The notes under the pieces were generated by a model that saw only the letters and a list, made by a program, of their open reading frames with translations, was not told where the DNA came from and did not search any database. Source: Mercurialis annua (taxonomy: Eukaryota > Streptophyta > Magnoliopsida > Malpighiales > Euphorbiaceae). From it: DNA of 64,000 nucleotides. Both the position numbers and the translations under genes were made by a program. This document shows, one piece after another, positions 26,601 through 38,724 of the stretch. The DNA lies in NCBI RefSeq assembly GCF_937616625.2, contig NC_065577.1, positions 41,755,001-41,819,000 of the forward strand, in the 5' to 3' direction. Every line of letters begins with the position of its first letter. The stretch's first letter is position 1.

Positions 26601-27156
26601 CCTGTTTTTTTCTTATTCGTAAACAAGAATATATTTACCGTAAACTTCATATATTGAGATTGGATGTAGTTCTTTTCTCCTCATCTGGACAAACGAGACA
26701 ATTTAGTCAAATGTGTCAGTAGGGTCTGGTCCTGATGGATATTCTTGTGAACGATTATGTTCTAAGAAATGTTTCACATTCGGATCGGCTTAACAGCAAA
26801 TTTTAGGGAGAGGTTGATCTATTGAGTATTACTATTAGTATTAAGTTTTTTTACCGATGTTTAACGAGTTAAATTCTTCTGATTCTGAATTCATGGTTCC
26901 TTTATCGGCACTTCAAATGTTGATATTCATCCTTTTCCGCAGGGATGGAATTCATCTATCTGCTGAAGGGAGCAAAATAGTTGTGGAGGAGATACTGAAA
27001 GTGCTGAAAGAAGCTGAATGGAGTCCATCTCTATACTGGAAATCCATGCCCTCGGAATTTCCGGAAGATTCTTCATATTATCTCGTAGCTGCTGACGGGA
27101 ACAGAACACTAAATCCTTCCGAGTGGACATTTCACCGGGAAATTCACTGGGAATAG
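23619..27156 (+). CDS. GDSL/SGNH esterase, CPRD49/isoamyl-acetate-hydrolase type, 256 aa
   Basis: Six exons: 23619-23729, 24152-24229, 25028-25168, 25856-25932, 26016-26165, 26943-27156 (771 nt). It belongs to the SGNH hydrolase group that includes plant CPRD49-like GDSL lipases and yeast isoamyl acetate-hydrolysing esterase; the natural plant substrate is not known. Block I reads FGSSIVQ with the nucleophile Ser (about residue 14, GSS instead of GDS). Block II is the glycine region RGYYGWNSRRA, block III is FGGNDS (Gly and Asn of the oxyanion hole), and block V is DGIHLS (catalytic Asp and His). There is no N-terminal signal peptide, which is usual for this group. Length is normal. Intron 3 carries a tandem duplication that copies the start of exon 4. 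Confidence 0.92.
23826..23935 (-). mobile_element. tRNA-derived SINE copy (family 1) in the esterase intron 1
   Basis: On the minus strand the order is a tRNA-like head (GGTATAAGCG), GGGCAGCATTTTGCC, a box B-like GGTTCAATTCCTCCCGC, CAAACGCTCTATCCTCCAAT and an A-rich tail. The same order occurs at 44258-44365 (minus) and 53255-53350 (plus), which defines a family. Confidence 0.6.
24313..24398. mobile_element. MITE subfamily A, internally deleted copy
   Basis: GTAGCACGGACACTTC on the left is mirrored by GTGTCCATGCTACTTAG on the right. At 86 bp it is about half the usual size. It lies in intron 2 of the esterase gene. The target duplication is poor (5 of 8). Confidence 0.65.
24553..24727. mobile_element. 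MITE subfamily B, degraded copy
   Basis: It contains GCACGGACAATGTTTCTG, the block AAACTCTAAATTTATAAC also seen in copies near 42210 and 49720, and the end TTTCCATTTCAGTGCTACAT. The boundaries are approximate. Confidence 0.45.
25408..25869. repeat. 231-bp tandem duplication spanning an intron-exon boundary
   Basis: Two copies (25408-25638 and 25639-25869) differ at roughly ten positions. Each ends with the intron 3 acceptor AATCAG and the start of exon 4 (AGCCTTTCARAGAACACACG). In the first copy the exon start runs on into GTGTAGC, giving an early stop; the second copy continues into the true exon. Confidence 0.92.
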
Positions 27157-29672
27157 GCTGTGATACCATCTTTATGCCTATGTTTTTCCAGTTTCCAGAT
27201 CATAGTATATCCGAAATACGGAAATGAGGGTAGGGCGTTTGAGGTAGCTATAGAATTAGTAGAACTTCGATGATATATTTAGTTCGATTCAATCTTGTAG
27301 TGCACTCATGAATTTAAACACGCACGCGTTGAATGCAGTTCTGTTAATAGAAATTATTTCGACTTGATTACGATAGTAATGTTGCATTATGAAGCTGATT
27401 ATGCGTAATTGTGGGGATCGAGCTCGAAAAGTATGAGCCTGCCTCTTCAATACGATGAACAGACAATGGTGAGACAAGAAATGTGCATCAAAAATGTTTG
27501 TTTGATTCATGAGATAAGATGATCATGAATGATTGGATCAAGTTGCCTCTATTTGTGTTTTCCATTTTCTGTTTAAAGATAAAAAATCAATAATGGAACT
27601 TCTACCTAGGGTGAGTATTTGATTGGTTCGGCTGAATTACTAAATTATTTTAGCTTTTTAACCAAACCAATTGAATTAACCAAATAAACCAAAATCAAAA
27701 CCCAAACCGAACGAATAAGTCGGTTAATATAGTTAATTTGGTTAAAAGTATAAATAATAATTATAAAATAAGTAGATTTGCTTAACCAATTTTTAAAATT
27801 CTTAACCATAGCAAAATCTCCGGTAAATTAAACCAAACCGACTAAATTACCAAATGAACCAAAAATCTTTAACTGAACTAACCAAAATAAATCAATTAAC
27901 TTGGTTAATATTTGCTACCCATACGTCTAGTCTTCATTACTCTTCTGCTATGTTACATGGAAACGTTGAATCGGAAAATACTGCAGCAATAAAATATAAT
28001 TTTTTACGAAAATATATTATAAATCTTAAAAAAATTATATGCATTTTCAAAATTAAAAAATAAAATAAATGTTCGTAAAGTATAGCTATTATGAATTAAG
28101 CTAGTTATTGCTAATACTTTTGATAAAATCTACTAAAATGTACAACTCTTGTAAAAATTCAGCTGTTTGATTAATTTAGTAACAACAACAGTAGCAATAA
28201 TAAATAGAAATAATTATCAAAAAAATAATAATAAATAGAAATGGGATATAGGTATATACTCTTCAGTGATATTTTTTATGTTATAAAAATATCTAAAAAG
28301 GAATTTTTGAGATATTTAAATTTTTTTCCTTTTTCATGGATAAGATTCACAAGGACCATCTTTAATATATTGAGAAATTCTTATAAATTTACCTTTATTC
28401 TTAGCTAAAAGAAGAATGCGACACAGAACACAAATTGGAACTATGTAGAAATGAATTTTTGTTTGTCTGATTAGTAGTTAGGGGTAAGGCTGAAAATTTT
28501 CAATACGATCCGTTTACATGACAAAACATAAATATAAATGAGTCCGTATTTAATTTGTATAGATTTTGGTCATAAACATTGTCAATCCGTTTATGATACA
28601 GTTGAATAGTACATTAAACAAGTTAAATATGTTTAATTCATTTAAGACATGTTTAAATATATTTATTAGTTACATTACTTGATTAAATTATTATATGTGA
28701 CAATATATATCCATATAATATATATCTCATTAATTGTTGTTTGTTGTATAAAAATTAATGACTATTTAAGAAGTTTGATATATAATTGTATTTATTTAGT
28801 TAAAAAGATGTATTAAACAAATTAAACCGCTTATTAATAAACATGTTAAATAAGTTAAATAGGTTAAATACACGATTTCTTATGAATTTTTTTAGTAAAT
28901 AGGATAATATTTCGACACATATTAATTTTTTTAATAAACATATCGTATTTGAATTTGATATTTTCACTATTAGCTAAATGATCGTGTTCGTATTAAAAAA
29001 AATCTAAATCTAAATAGGTGTATGACACCCTTATATGATGATGACATGATAACATGAACTGCCAACTCTAATTCTCGGTGAGCAAAATGGTAATTTAAAT
29101 CAAATTAACTTGTTTAACGATTCATTTGAATCAAACCTAGTTAGTTAATTTCATTTATAGTCAATCATAGTAATCAAATATTTTAATATGTTTTAATTAT
29201 TGTTTTATCAAATTATATTTTATAATATAAATTAATTTATTTTGAAATAAATTATTGAACAATTCAGTAAAAAAAATAATAAAAATAATTTTAATATTAG
29301 TTAAATTGATGGATTTCATAAAAACAAATATCTAGAAAAGATATTTTGTTGGACATAAATATCTGGCTCTGACAAGGAAAAAGAAAATGTACTTTTTGTT
29401 GTCGTGGCAAAATCTGTGCCCTTTTTGGATATCTTTTCTTCCAATCTAACTCCACCTTTAGATATTTTCTTTTCACTCCTTTCCCATTCACACCTCTCAG
29501 CGCGTGCATTACTTTAATGCTTCGAGGCAAGCATTTTATGCTCTAGTTTATTCTATTTTTTTTATGAATAGATGCAATACAATTAATTTTGTATTAAAGT
29601 TATTAAACTTTGATATATTAAATTTTCTTTCTAAACTTTATAATTATATAAAATCACTTTCCAATTTTCAAC
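27157..29672. other. Intergenic DNA with two foldback repeats
   Basis: No gene is supported. Around 27608-27925 an element with GGGTGAGTATTTGATTGG on the left and GGTTAATATTTGCTACCC on the right encloses many CCAAACCG/CGGTTAA motifs. Around 28480-29030 an AT-rich block with a loosely inverted GGGGTAAGGCTG / GTGTATGACACCC pair may be another. The first 150 bp probably hold the esterase 3' UTR. Confidence 0.45.
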
Positions 29673-29674
29673 TA

Positions 29675-29957
29675 CTCCCTCCGTCCCAATAGAGTTGTCC
29701 ACTTTACCTTTATCACACAGTTTAAGAAATGCAATTATTGTTTATGGATTTTATAAAAAATTTCTTACTTTTCTTATCATACCCTTATTTAATATAGGGT
29801 CCACTTACAATTTACTTTCAATTTATTCATTAGTGGATTTTAAATAGGGGTTATAAAGTAAAATTGAATGTAAAGGTTAGTTACTTTTTGAAAGTGGACA
29901 ATAATTTTGGGACAAATTTTTTTCTCAAAGTGGACAACTCTATTGGGACGGAGGGAG
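29675..29957. mobile_element. Stowaway MITE, copy 1 of a cluster
   Basis: Terminal repeats CTCCCTCCGTCCCAATAGAG and CTCTATTGGGACGGAGGGAG are perfect inverses, flanked by TA. At 283 bp, the near-perfect arms suggest a recent insertion. Confidence 0.93.
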
Positions 29958-30058
29958 TATTTCTTAAAACTTCAGCCATGTATTTGGCCTCATGTTTCAA
30001 TATCTCCTAAATTCATAATAATAATCATTTAAAAATGATTGTGCATTCATAACTTATA

Positions 30059-30311
30059 CTCTCTATGTTTCAATAGAGTTGTCCATTTTGACTTTATCAC
30101 ACAGTTTAAGAAAAACAATTGTTGTTTATAAGCTTTGTATAATTTTTTTTATTTTTTTGTCATACCCCTATTTAAAATAGGGTTTATATGCAATTTATTT
30201 TAATTTATTTATTAGTAGATTTTAAATAGAGATAATATAAAAAAACTGAGTATAAGAATTTTGGGATAATTTTTTTTTTCAAAGTAGACAATTATATTAG
30301 AATGAAGGGAG
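30059..30311. mobile_element. Stowaway MITE, copy 2, degenerate
   Basis: It has the same interior as copy 1 (AGAGTTGTCCA, TTTATCACACAGTTTAAG, TTTAAATAG) but eroded ends (CTCTCTATG...GAAGGGAG). TA is on both sides. Confidence 0.85.
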
Positions 30312-30313
30312 TA

Positions 30314-31286
30314 TTTGTTTATTTCAAGACACCATTTAGATTAGGAGTTTTTAAAATCCAATGTACAACAAACATAGACTTATTCTTTTACTGTATAATG
30401 TACACAATGATAGTTTATAATTTTTATTAGTTTATTTTAATTTTATAATCTCAAAAATGCGACTGTAAAATTTATTTCATAATAGTTCTATTATTAATAA
30501 TTTAGTTTATGATGTTATTGCATTGTATACTCAGGATTTACTAAATTTAAATAGATTGAAGTCTTTAATAGATTTTGAATTTCACTTCAACTTTTAAAAT
30601 TTGCATAAGTTTTTTTATTTTAAAATTAAAATTAATTATGTTTCAACAAATACTAAGACGCCGATTAGATTAGAAGTTTTCAACATCCATAATTTTTTAT
30701 TCATAAATGTGAAATTCGTGGATTTATAAATTTTATTATTTGAATCAAATATAAAATTTATGGACTTATAGAGTTATATTTGAAATAATTTAATTTTAAC
30801 ACAATTCATCATTTATAAAAAAAATATTTCAATATTTCCACCTAAACGGAGATATTTTAAACTAGAGTTTTTGAGTACGATAAATTTTCACAATTCATAG
30901 ATTGTTGTGCTATAATTTGTACCAAATGATGTATTGATTGAATTTTTAAAAATTTATGAATTTAGTCATCAAAAGTCCCTAAACAGTTTGATTTGAAATT
31001 TTTTGAGATTCATGAATTTTATTAAATGTACGGAATATAAAATTTATAGATTTATAAATTCAAATATTTGAATTAATATAAAATTCATGAATTTATGAAG
31101 ATATTTTAAAATAATAAAATTTCAAAACACAGCATCGTTATTTGAAAAAGATGTGTATCAAATTTTCTACCGTGGAGATGAAAATTCAAATGACCAATTT
31201 TAAAAGATGAGCAATGTTAAAAATTTATAGATTGTCACAATTCTTTACTCTATAAAATAATAAATTTTATTCAATTTCATGAATTA
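30314..31286. other. AT-rich intergenic DNA between Stowaway copies
   Basis: Repeated phrases such as AAAATTTATGGACTTATA and AATTCATGAATTTAT recur through this stretch, suggesting degenerate short tandem or inverted repeats. No gene is supported. Confidence 0.4.
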
Positions 31287-31288
31287 TA

Positions 31289-31555
31289 CTCCCTCCGTCC
31301 CATTAGATCCAATTTATCTTTATCACACAGTTTAAGAAAAACAATCATTGTTTATGAGTCTAGTAAATTTTTTCTTACTTTTTTTGTTATATCTTACTTA
31401 ATATAGAGTCCACTTACAATTTATTTTAATTAATAGATTTTAAATAGGGGTAATATAGGAAAGTTGAGTGTAAAAATTGTTACTTTTTAAAAATAGATAA
31501 GAATTTTGGGATAATTTTTTTTTTAAAGTTGACAACTCTATTGAGACGAAAAAAG
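31289..31555. mobile_element. Stowaway MITE, copy 3, right end eroded
   Basis: The left end CTCCCTCCGTCCCATTAGAT is intact; the right end CTCTATTGAGACGAAAAAAG is mutated. TA lies on both sides. The interior matches copies 1 and 2. It ends about 190 bp before the TATA box of the ELF4-type gene. Confidence 0.88.
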
Positions 31556-31743
31556 TATAAAATTTATGAATTTTCATCCCTCAATTTTTTTCAAAGATAC
31601 CAAATTCCTAGTGGAGTAAAAAGTGGCCAAGTGATTTAGACATTACCTCACTCTTTTCCTCCCAATCACAAAATAAAACAAATCCACAAAACACTGCACA
31701 CCACTCGCTCAAAACGCGCGTATCCATAACAAAAACAAACCTC

Positions 31744-31750
31744 TATATAT
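31744..31750 (+). promoter_or_regulatory. TATA box of the ELF4-type gene
   Basis: TATATAT in the context CTCTATATATCACC lies 100 bp before the start codon. This fits a transcription start near 31775 and a short C-rich leader. Confidence 0.6.
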
Positions 31751-31849
31751 CACCACCGCTTCATCTTCCCCAAAAAATCAACCCAAAAAACCAGAATCCA
31801 TCAACACCGGGTCAAACTCCATCTCCCACCACAAGCCGCCCGGACAACC

Positions 31850-32224
31850 ATGGATAATCCGACCTCAAACTCAAAGCGGCGGCACAAGAAGCAGCGCCAC
31901 CACAACAACGAGGAAGACGACGACGACGACGACGAAGTAAGAGATCCGGAAGTTTTAGCGTCGTTTAACACAACGTTCCGGCAAGTACAGTCGGTGTTGG
32001 ATCGGAACAGAAGCTTGATTCAGCAAGTTAACGAGAATCATCAGTCGAGAATTGCTGACAATATGGTGAAAAACGTGGCGTTGATTCAGGAGCTTAACGG
32101 TAATATTTCGAAAGTTGTGTCGCTTTACTCGGATTTGAATTCTAATTTTTCTAACTCTTATCATAGCCACCGTGACGGTGGCGGCGGTTCGGGGAATAAT
32201 AGTAATAGTAGTGGTAGAACGTAG
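31850..32224 (+). CDS. ELF4: EARLY FLOWERING 4 (ELF4)-type protein, 124 aa
   Basis: An intronless gene. ELF4 is a small nuclear protein of the evening complex (ELF3-ELF4-LUX) that represses transcription at dusk and controls clock period and flowering time. The DUF1313 core runs from about residue 34 to 95 (VLASFNTTFRQVQSVLDRN, LIQQVNENHQSR, NMVKNVALIQELNGNISKV), forming a helical hairpin. The N-terminus is basic (SKRRHKKQRHH), which could be a nuclear signal, followed by a run of Asp/Glu (residues 21-30). The C-terminus is Gly/Ser/Asn-rich. The start ATG is in a good context (CAACCATGG). The core identifies the family; ELF4 itself versus an ELF4-like paralogue (EFL) is less certain. Confidence 0.9.
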   Translation: MDNPTSNSKRRHKKQRHHNNEEDDDDDDEVRDPEVLASFNTTFRQVQSVLDRNRSLIQQVNENHQSRIADNMVKNVALIQELNGNISKVVSLYSDLNSNFSNSYHSHRDGGGGSGNNSNSSGRT

Positions 32225-32242
32225 GCGATTTTAGTTTGATTG

Positions 32243-32335
32243 AATTATAAATGAAGAAAATAAATGTGTTTGTGTTTCTTAGTATGTAATTTGGAAATTA
32301 TAAATGAAGAAAATAAATGTGTTTGTGTTTCTTAG
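32243..32335 (+). repeat. Perfect 40-bp direct duplication in the ELF4 3' UTR
   Basis: A 40-nt unit, beginning AATTATAAATGAAG and ending TGTTTCTTAG, occurs at 32243-32282 and again at 32296-32335, separated by 13 bp. Each unit contains AATAAA, so the polyadenylation signal region is doubled. Confidence 0.9.
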
Positions 32336-33310
32336 AATAAATCGATTAAAATGAGTTTAAAATTGACTCGGAAAAATCAAATCCTGCTCGAGCTACTCGA
32401 GTTAATATCGAGCCGAGCTCAAGAGTCTCTTACACATACAACAATTCAAAATTTAATCTTGAGCCGAGCTAGAGCTAGAGCTACTCGAGTTAATGTCAAG
32501 CTGAGCTCAAGTCTCTTATAAGTACGACCAGTCGAGTTTAATCTTGAGCCGAGCTAGACAAACTCTTATACATATAAATCAAAAATTTATTTTTTATCGA
32601 CATTTGATGAAATTATTCTTTGATAATTATCACGTTTGATAATTATTCTTTATATTGAACTCGGCTTACTTGAGCTCGACTTGAATGATGTCGTTCAAGC
32701 AAGAACTCGAACTTGTATAATATATTCAACTTCGAGCTGGAACTTGGCATAATTTGTGCTAGTAAATCGAAATGTTATGTCCAATGATCTCTGGTTACTT
32801 TTGATTATCTAGCATATATGTAACAGTTCATAAGAAGAATTTAGCAATCAGTCCTCATTTTTGATGTACACTTTGATTGATGATTCAATTTCTTTGTATA
32901 CATTTAAATTTTAAGTCTCCGGTTTTCTCCACCGCCTACGTTCTATATCAGACGCAAACAAAAAATGCTGAAACGGAGGAAAATTCCGTTAATATAAGGT
33001 TTCGCGTTTCAGAAATGGAGGTTCTGCTTTAAAAAAGATCAGTATGAATAGAACCAAACTGACTATTTTAATTTGATTTGAAATTTACAAAAATTATCAA
33101 TTACGTTCGGTTAGAATCGAATGAACACCCCAACTAAAAACTAATAAGATTGGGATGAAAGGGAATAACAGAGAGGTTTTAATTTAAAGATGTATGGTAA
33201 ATTGCTTATAGCCACACCACGCATTACAAAACTAAATTTGTGTAACTCTATATTTTAGTACATCTGAGTTTTTACACGAGGGAGAGTTCATCGACGAGGA
33301 TTGTTTGTCG
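32336..33310. other. Intergenic DNA between two convergent genes
   Basis: About 32370-32580 is a degraded relative of the CTCGAG-rich element at 22788, with repeated GAGCCGAGCT and CTACTCGAGTTAA. Around 33035-33130 a CGGTT-rich repeat fragment lies between GAATAGAACC and GAACACCCC. The last 100 bp probably hold the 3' UTR of the cyclophilin gene. No gene is supported. Confidence 0.5.
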
Positions 33311-36300
33311 TCACAAAGGCAATTCACCGCTGTCTAAAATGACAACTTTTGTTTTAGGCGTTCCGCTTTGATTTCCTTCAGATTCAATCTTGTTAACGAC
33401 ATCCATACCGGAAAGCACTTTGCCGAACACCACGTGGTGACCGTCCAACCTTTTGAGGGCAAAATAACAAATGGGAACTAGTCAGTTTCCAAGAATTAAA
33501 ATAATTCAAACTGAACAAGTGGGCCTGAATAATTTTCCAGTTTGGTTTGATTTGCAATAAACTTAAAAACAGTTATATTCAAAACCATACCGATCTAAAA
33601 AACCAATTTTTTATAATATCAAACCGAACCGAATTTGTCAGCTCGGTTTAGTCACAAATACACAGGTTAACGTTAACCCATTTATGACGATTTTATGTAA
33701 CAAATTCAATTTTAAAGAATACTAACCAGCTGGTTACTACAGTAGTGATAAAGAATTGTGATCCATTTGTATCTTCCCCGGCATTTGCCATTGATAGTTG
33801 TCCTGTTTTTGGAGGAAAAAAATGAATTTATAAGTATTGCCACTCTAAGACTGCATAATTGCAGCCCAACACTTCGTCTAATCAACGCTTAGCGTTTAGA
33901 AAACGTGTTGCAAACTTAGCGTTTTGAACACAAAACTTCATTGTTAAAATAGGGCACTTTAAAATAACATTATTTCGCCAATGTCTGTATCCAAGTTTCC
34001 CGTACTCGTGTCCGTGCTACATAATTTGCAGCAATAATAATGTAACTGAGGATTTTAAAATTACCTGGCTCAGTATGCTTCAGCTTGAAGTTTTCATCCG
34101 CAAACTTCTCTCCATAGATGGACTCACCCCCTCGCCCATCACCGCGAGTAAAATCGCCACCCTGGATCATGAAGCCGGGAATGATCCTGTGGAATTTGCT
34201 CCCTTTGTAATAAAGAGGTTTCCCACTATTTCCCATTCCTTTCTCCCCTATAACAAGAGTGTTCGCCGTATATAAAATGCACAATATATAAGCCTCGATC
34301 CAATGTTAGTTAGTTGGTAAACCGACAACAAGGGCAGGGCATCACTCACTCAAACATAGATGTCATAATTTCCAGATGCATTTTTGTTACTTATCTAGCT
34401 ATAACACGACAAAGTTTATAATTGTAAAAAGAAGTTTTAATTTGCTCATGTTCCAAATAAAATAAGTATCGTAAAGCATGCAAGAGAAATTTATCAATCG
34501 GTATTTTAAGTGAAACACTGATTCTGCATTGAGGAGTAGATGAAGAGAAATATATCCAACTATTCAGTATCCCAATTTTAGGGGGTGTTTGATAACCCAA
34601 CTTATTACTTAAATTAATGTATTAAGCACTTAATTGTTTTAAGTTGGTTTGATAACTCAAAAAAGTTCAACTTAACTTATTCAATTAAGTCAAAAACCAT
34701 TTAAAATAATAAGTCAAAAATTTTGACTTATTTTTTTTACTAAAGACATTATATTATTAAATATTAGTTTTTTATTGAATAAACTTTATATTCTTATTAT
34801 TTGCATTTATTAATCTGAATAAAAATATTTTATCTCTTATTTTGTTTTAATATTACAAATATCAACACTTAAAATTACAAATTACTATATTTTCACTATA
34901 AATATTTTATTTTTTATTTTACTTTTCTTTTTATAGTTTATATGTCATTTATTTAATCTTTCCGCTCTTAAACATTATTTAAACTTTTGTTTGTAACACA
35001 GAGCATTAAATATCAGATTTAAACGGTTTTTAAAGAGTTTTAAAAACTAATATTTTATTTTAAGAATTAGTTTTAAATTAAAGGGGGGCATCATTATAAT
35101 CTTTAAGGATTAGTTATCAAGCTATGCGACTAAAATGTATAAGTTTATTTATGATATATGTAATATTTATAATATTTTTATTTTATATATTATTTATTTA
35201 TATTTTAAAAATTTAAATAACATATAATTTATATTTAATAATTTTATTTTTAAAATAGTTAATCTTTAAAGGTTAAAATGTAATAATAATTTCAATAATA
35301 TTCAGTAATTGCAGACTTGCAGTTATCAAACAGACTTATTTAGTTCAGCACTTAAAAAATTCAGCAATAATTATTTTCAGCACTTAAAATTCAGCACTTA
35401 ATTTTCAGCACTTAATTTTCAGTTTTATCAAACACCACCTTAGTCTTTTTAAATCCAAACGTGTATTAATATTATGGCTATACTAATAGCAAGTGTGCAT
35501 ATAGCGAAAAATCAGTCCCAAAGAAAATTAAAAACAAAAGGAGCAAAAGTTACTTGGCTACCAGTGCAAAGTGCTCGGAAATTTTCTGCACATAAAAAAT
35601 GTGAAATTTGTAAGTAAATGATATTTGGAATAAAATATATGAAGGACATGAGGTAGAATTCCGCATTGCACTTAGATAGCATACCTACAGTCTTAGGAAC
35701 TGTGTTACCAAAGAGACCCATGACAACGCGACCTGAGAGTAAAAGGTCATGAACAATGCAATTAGAAATAGAAAGCATATGAACAAATGTACAAAATATG
35801 GGAAGATAAAGGTTGCAAAGAGATCTTAATATAGCAAAATCAACACCTCGATCAGTTTGTCAATTACAATATAACGCATCCAAACAGCAGGAAGAATAAT
35901 CTGGTTACAACATGCAATATTAAAACTTCCACTCTCTAACCTAAAAAATCAAAAATGATGATCATTATGTTCATAAACATCAAACTAAATTAGGACGTGC
36001 TGCCATGCTGGTGCTACGAACACAACACTTTGTGCGGAAGCGCAATCATTCACTCTAAAATCATACAGCATTATACCCGGATATATTTATGAAAAAACTT
36101 GAAACGGCATATGTTTTTTGATATATAGAAGAAATATAGGATTATCAGAGGTATACCCAATAATGCAAGAACTAATAATAACTAATCCACATTCACAAGC
36201 AATGTTGCACCAAAACAAAAACGGAAATACCAATTCTGAAAATGCTGAAACAAAAAACGATAAAATGATATTTCTTATAAGAAGCAAATTTTTTTCGAAA

Positions 36301-37038
36301 ATAGAAATTAAATACTGAAATATAATGCTCAATAAGTTTCCGTGCAATACAGATCATAAGAATTAAATAAAGTAACTTTCTTTTACCTTTTTGAGCTGAG
36401 TAATAAAGAAAGCATACCTATAGATTTTCCTCCAATCTCAATATCAAAGTAAACTTTGTGGGTTACTAATTCCAAATCCTCCTCTAATTTGATCTTCTGT
36501 TTCTGAGCAACCAAACACATATATAAATTATTCTCACAAACAAACTATACCCAACTAGGTAGCAGACACTTCGTTCAATCGACGTGTCCAGTCCCGAAAA
36601 CATTTCCGACATTTCAACCTTTCAGACAGGAAACTTCATTTTTCACTTATTGAAACCTTAAAATAACCCTGTTTCGCCATGTCCGAACCCATGCTACCTA
36701 GATACCCAATTTCTTAAATTTCAACTACATCAACATTAACAGTGCTAAATTAGCCAACTAAACAAAATTAAAAAAAGAAACAAAATTTAGAGTCTAACCT
36801 CACTGAGTCTGGAGTCAGCAATAGCTTTGGCATCTGATGCAACCCCTCCATCGCTTAATCGATTCTTGTAACAAAATCAAAAGAAAACAATTGGGTTTTA
36901 GATGAAATTCTCGAGAAACAAACAGAAAATGGTGACGGGTAATTGAAAGCATGACTGTACCTGGATAAAAGCTAGAATGACAAAGAGAACTAAGATCCAT
37001 AAAAGGGCTGCGGAGATCAATCGTGTTCTAGTTGCCAT
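33311..37038 (-). CDS. Cyclophilin-type peptidyl-prolyl cis-trans isomerase with N-terminal membrane anchor, 232 aa
   Basis: Eight exons on the minus strand, 5' to 3': 37038-36961, 36864-36799, 36502-36418, 35732-35685, 35585-35562, 34247-34065, 33802-33727, 33449-33311 (699 nt). It catalyses proline isomerisation in folding. A hydrophobic segment at residues 8-24 ([17 protein letters not shown]) acts as signal anchor or signal peptide, suggesting the secretory pathway. The catalytic domain begins near residue 60 (THKVYFDI) and keeps active-site motifs [15 protein letters not shown] (Arg, Phe, Gln), SMANAG, NGSQFFI and [10 protein letters not shown] (Trp, His). It resembles the plant CYP20-1/CYP21/cyclophilin B class. 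Exon 5 is only 24 nt. Introns hold a Tourist-like element and two subfamily A MITEs. Confidence 0.93.
33865..34022. mobile_element. MITE subfamily A in a cyclophilin intron
   Basis: The right end GTGTCCGTGCTACAT is clear. The left end is eroded (CCCAACACTTCGTCTAATCAACG). Flanks TAATTGCAG and TAATTTGCAG are similar, suggesting a decayed target duplication. The minus-strand cyclophilin frame stops being conserved where this repeat begins. Confidence 0.6.
34581..35439. mobile_element. Tourist-like (PIF/Harbinger) non-autonomous element
   Basis: The left end GGGGGTGTTTGATAA is mirrored by TTATCAAACACCACC, and each end is flanked by TTA. A 3-bp TTA target and GGTGTTTG-type termini are typical of PIF/Harbinger MITEs. 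The 859-bp interior is AT-rich, with CAGCACTTAA repeated near the right end. It sits in intron 5 of the cyclophilin gene. Confidence 0.8.
36547..36709. mobile_element. MITE subfamily A with perfect 8-bp target duplication
   Basis: The 147-bp element 36555-36701 starts CTAGGTAGCAGACAC and ends CATGCTACCTAG. It is flanked by ATACCCAA on both sides (36547-36554, 36702-36709). It lies in intron 2 of the cyclophilin gene. Confidence 0.9.
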
Positions 37039-38724
37039 TACTGTACGTTTGTGTGTTTGTTGAGCTAACAGATATTTATGATTCTTAAAATAAAATAAAA
37101 AATCAATAAAAATCGTAAAAATTCATAGTTTTAGTTTCAAGTTGGAGAAGGTCCAATTTGACCCTATATGTTTGGGACGGGGATCATATAAGCCCCGACC
37201 GGTATGTTTTAAAACCGATAAACACCTTAATGTATTCTATTTTTTGTTAATTTTAACTTTTTGTCTACTTAATTATTTTCAAAATGAAATTAAAAAATTA
37301 TAATAGAGGCAAGGCCTCTCAAAAACTCTAGCGAGCTCCTTCCATTTGACATGTGGTTTTTAGCTAATTTAGGTTAAAATCACCTTCTTATTTCTCAAAT
37401 TCAGTTTTTATTTTTTAAAATAATTTTGCTCTAAATCTATACATTACTTCTAGTTTAGTGTTTTAGTTAGATTATTTTTCATCTAATATAACTTTGAATA
37501 GTAAATTTTTTATTTTAAGAGATGAAGAAACCGAGTTTTACAGTTCAAGCGTGACATATCCCTGCAACAATTAAAGTTATCATTTTACACGCGTTTTTAC
37601 CAAATTTAGGTCTGTTTTACGTTATTGTTGACGATGACTTAAATGCTAAAGATAACATATATATTACGAAAAAGTGGTAAATGACTGAAATGGTAAACTT
37701 CGAGCATATGTAGTCCGATTAGATATAATAATATCATGACTATAGAATATAATCTATTTTTTTATTTATAAGTCCTAAGAGATACTGCCAACAATAACTT
37801 TGTGCTTTATAATGTCATTAGTTTGATAACGCATACTCACATTAACTTATTTGAGAGTAAAATGTGTAATTTTTTTTATCATTTTAATTCTTTTTTCCAA
37901 TAGCTTATACTTTAGAGAATTTTTCTTTTAATAATTTTTATAGTTCTTTTAGATAAATGTGGTGTGTAGTTTATATTGTTAAATTCTAATGGATGATAAA
38001 TCAACTTTCATTTAATAATTTTATTTTTATTTTCAAAACAATAGATGACACACAATGTTGATATAGCACTATATGAATCTTTTTCATACAAATGAATGTT
38101 GAAAGCAAAGAAATTTTTATGAAGAAAAAAAAGCCTAGACTTGAATATTGAGGATTTTATATTGAAAAAAGAAATGCTACAAGTATCGGTTGCGACATAA
38201 TTCCGTCACACTGACGAGACGTATACACAATGTATACAATATAAACGACATGATATTTATAAATTATAATGTAATTAGTTTTTATCTTATAGTATCAATA
38301 TTCTATATTTGAAAAATTAGGTTAATATGGCACCACACAGATTAAAAAGATTAACTCTTTAAATAGGACTTTAGTTGGCTTCATGTCATAATAAATCAAT
38401 AGAAATAGAGCTGGATACAGCAATTACATTGAAATAAATTTGAAATTAATGGAGACTGTTCTTATAAATTAAAGAAAAATAATTAGAGAGAAGAAAATTC
38501 AGTAAAAATTTACCCATCAGAATGTTCCGAAACAAAAAATAAAGTCTCTAAAAACAAAACAAAACGACAACCTAAAACTGAACACATCAATGTCGTTTTG
38601 AACATTTTCTTACAGAACAAGTTAACCTCCAACGAACCCGCTTCATATTCTCCTCATTTCTTGGAACTCCTGTCTCCGTCGAGACAAAGAGAATGAAACC
38701 CCAAAAAACCCAATAAAAAACCAA
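37039..38724. promoter_or_regulatory. Shared upstream region of the divergent cyclophilin and PLC-A genes
   Basis: This 1.7-kb AT-rich region separates two start codons that face away from each other. A repeat-like GGTCCAATTTGACCCTATAT segment lies near 37150. No gene is supported. Leaders are probably within the last 100-150 bp at each end. Confidence 0.45.

Noticed and set aside
36087..36347. Frames on both strands in a cyclophilin intron
   Set aside because: They lie within an intron whose flanking exons join cleanly; neither frame resembles a known family.
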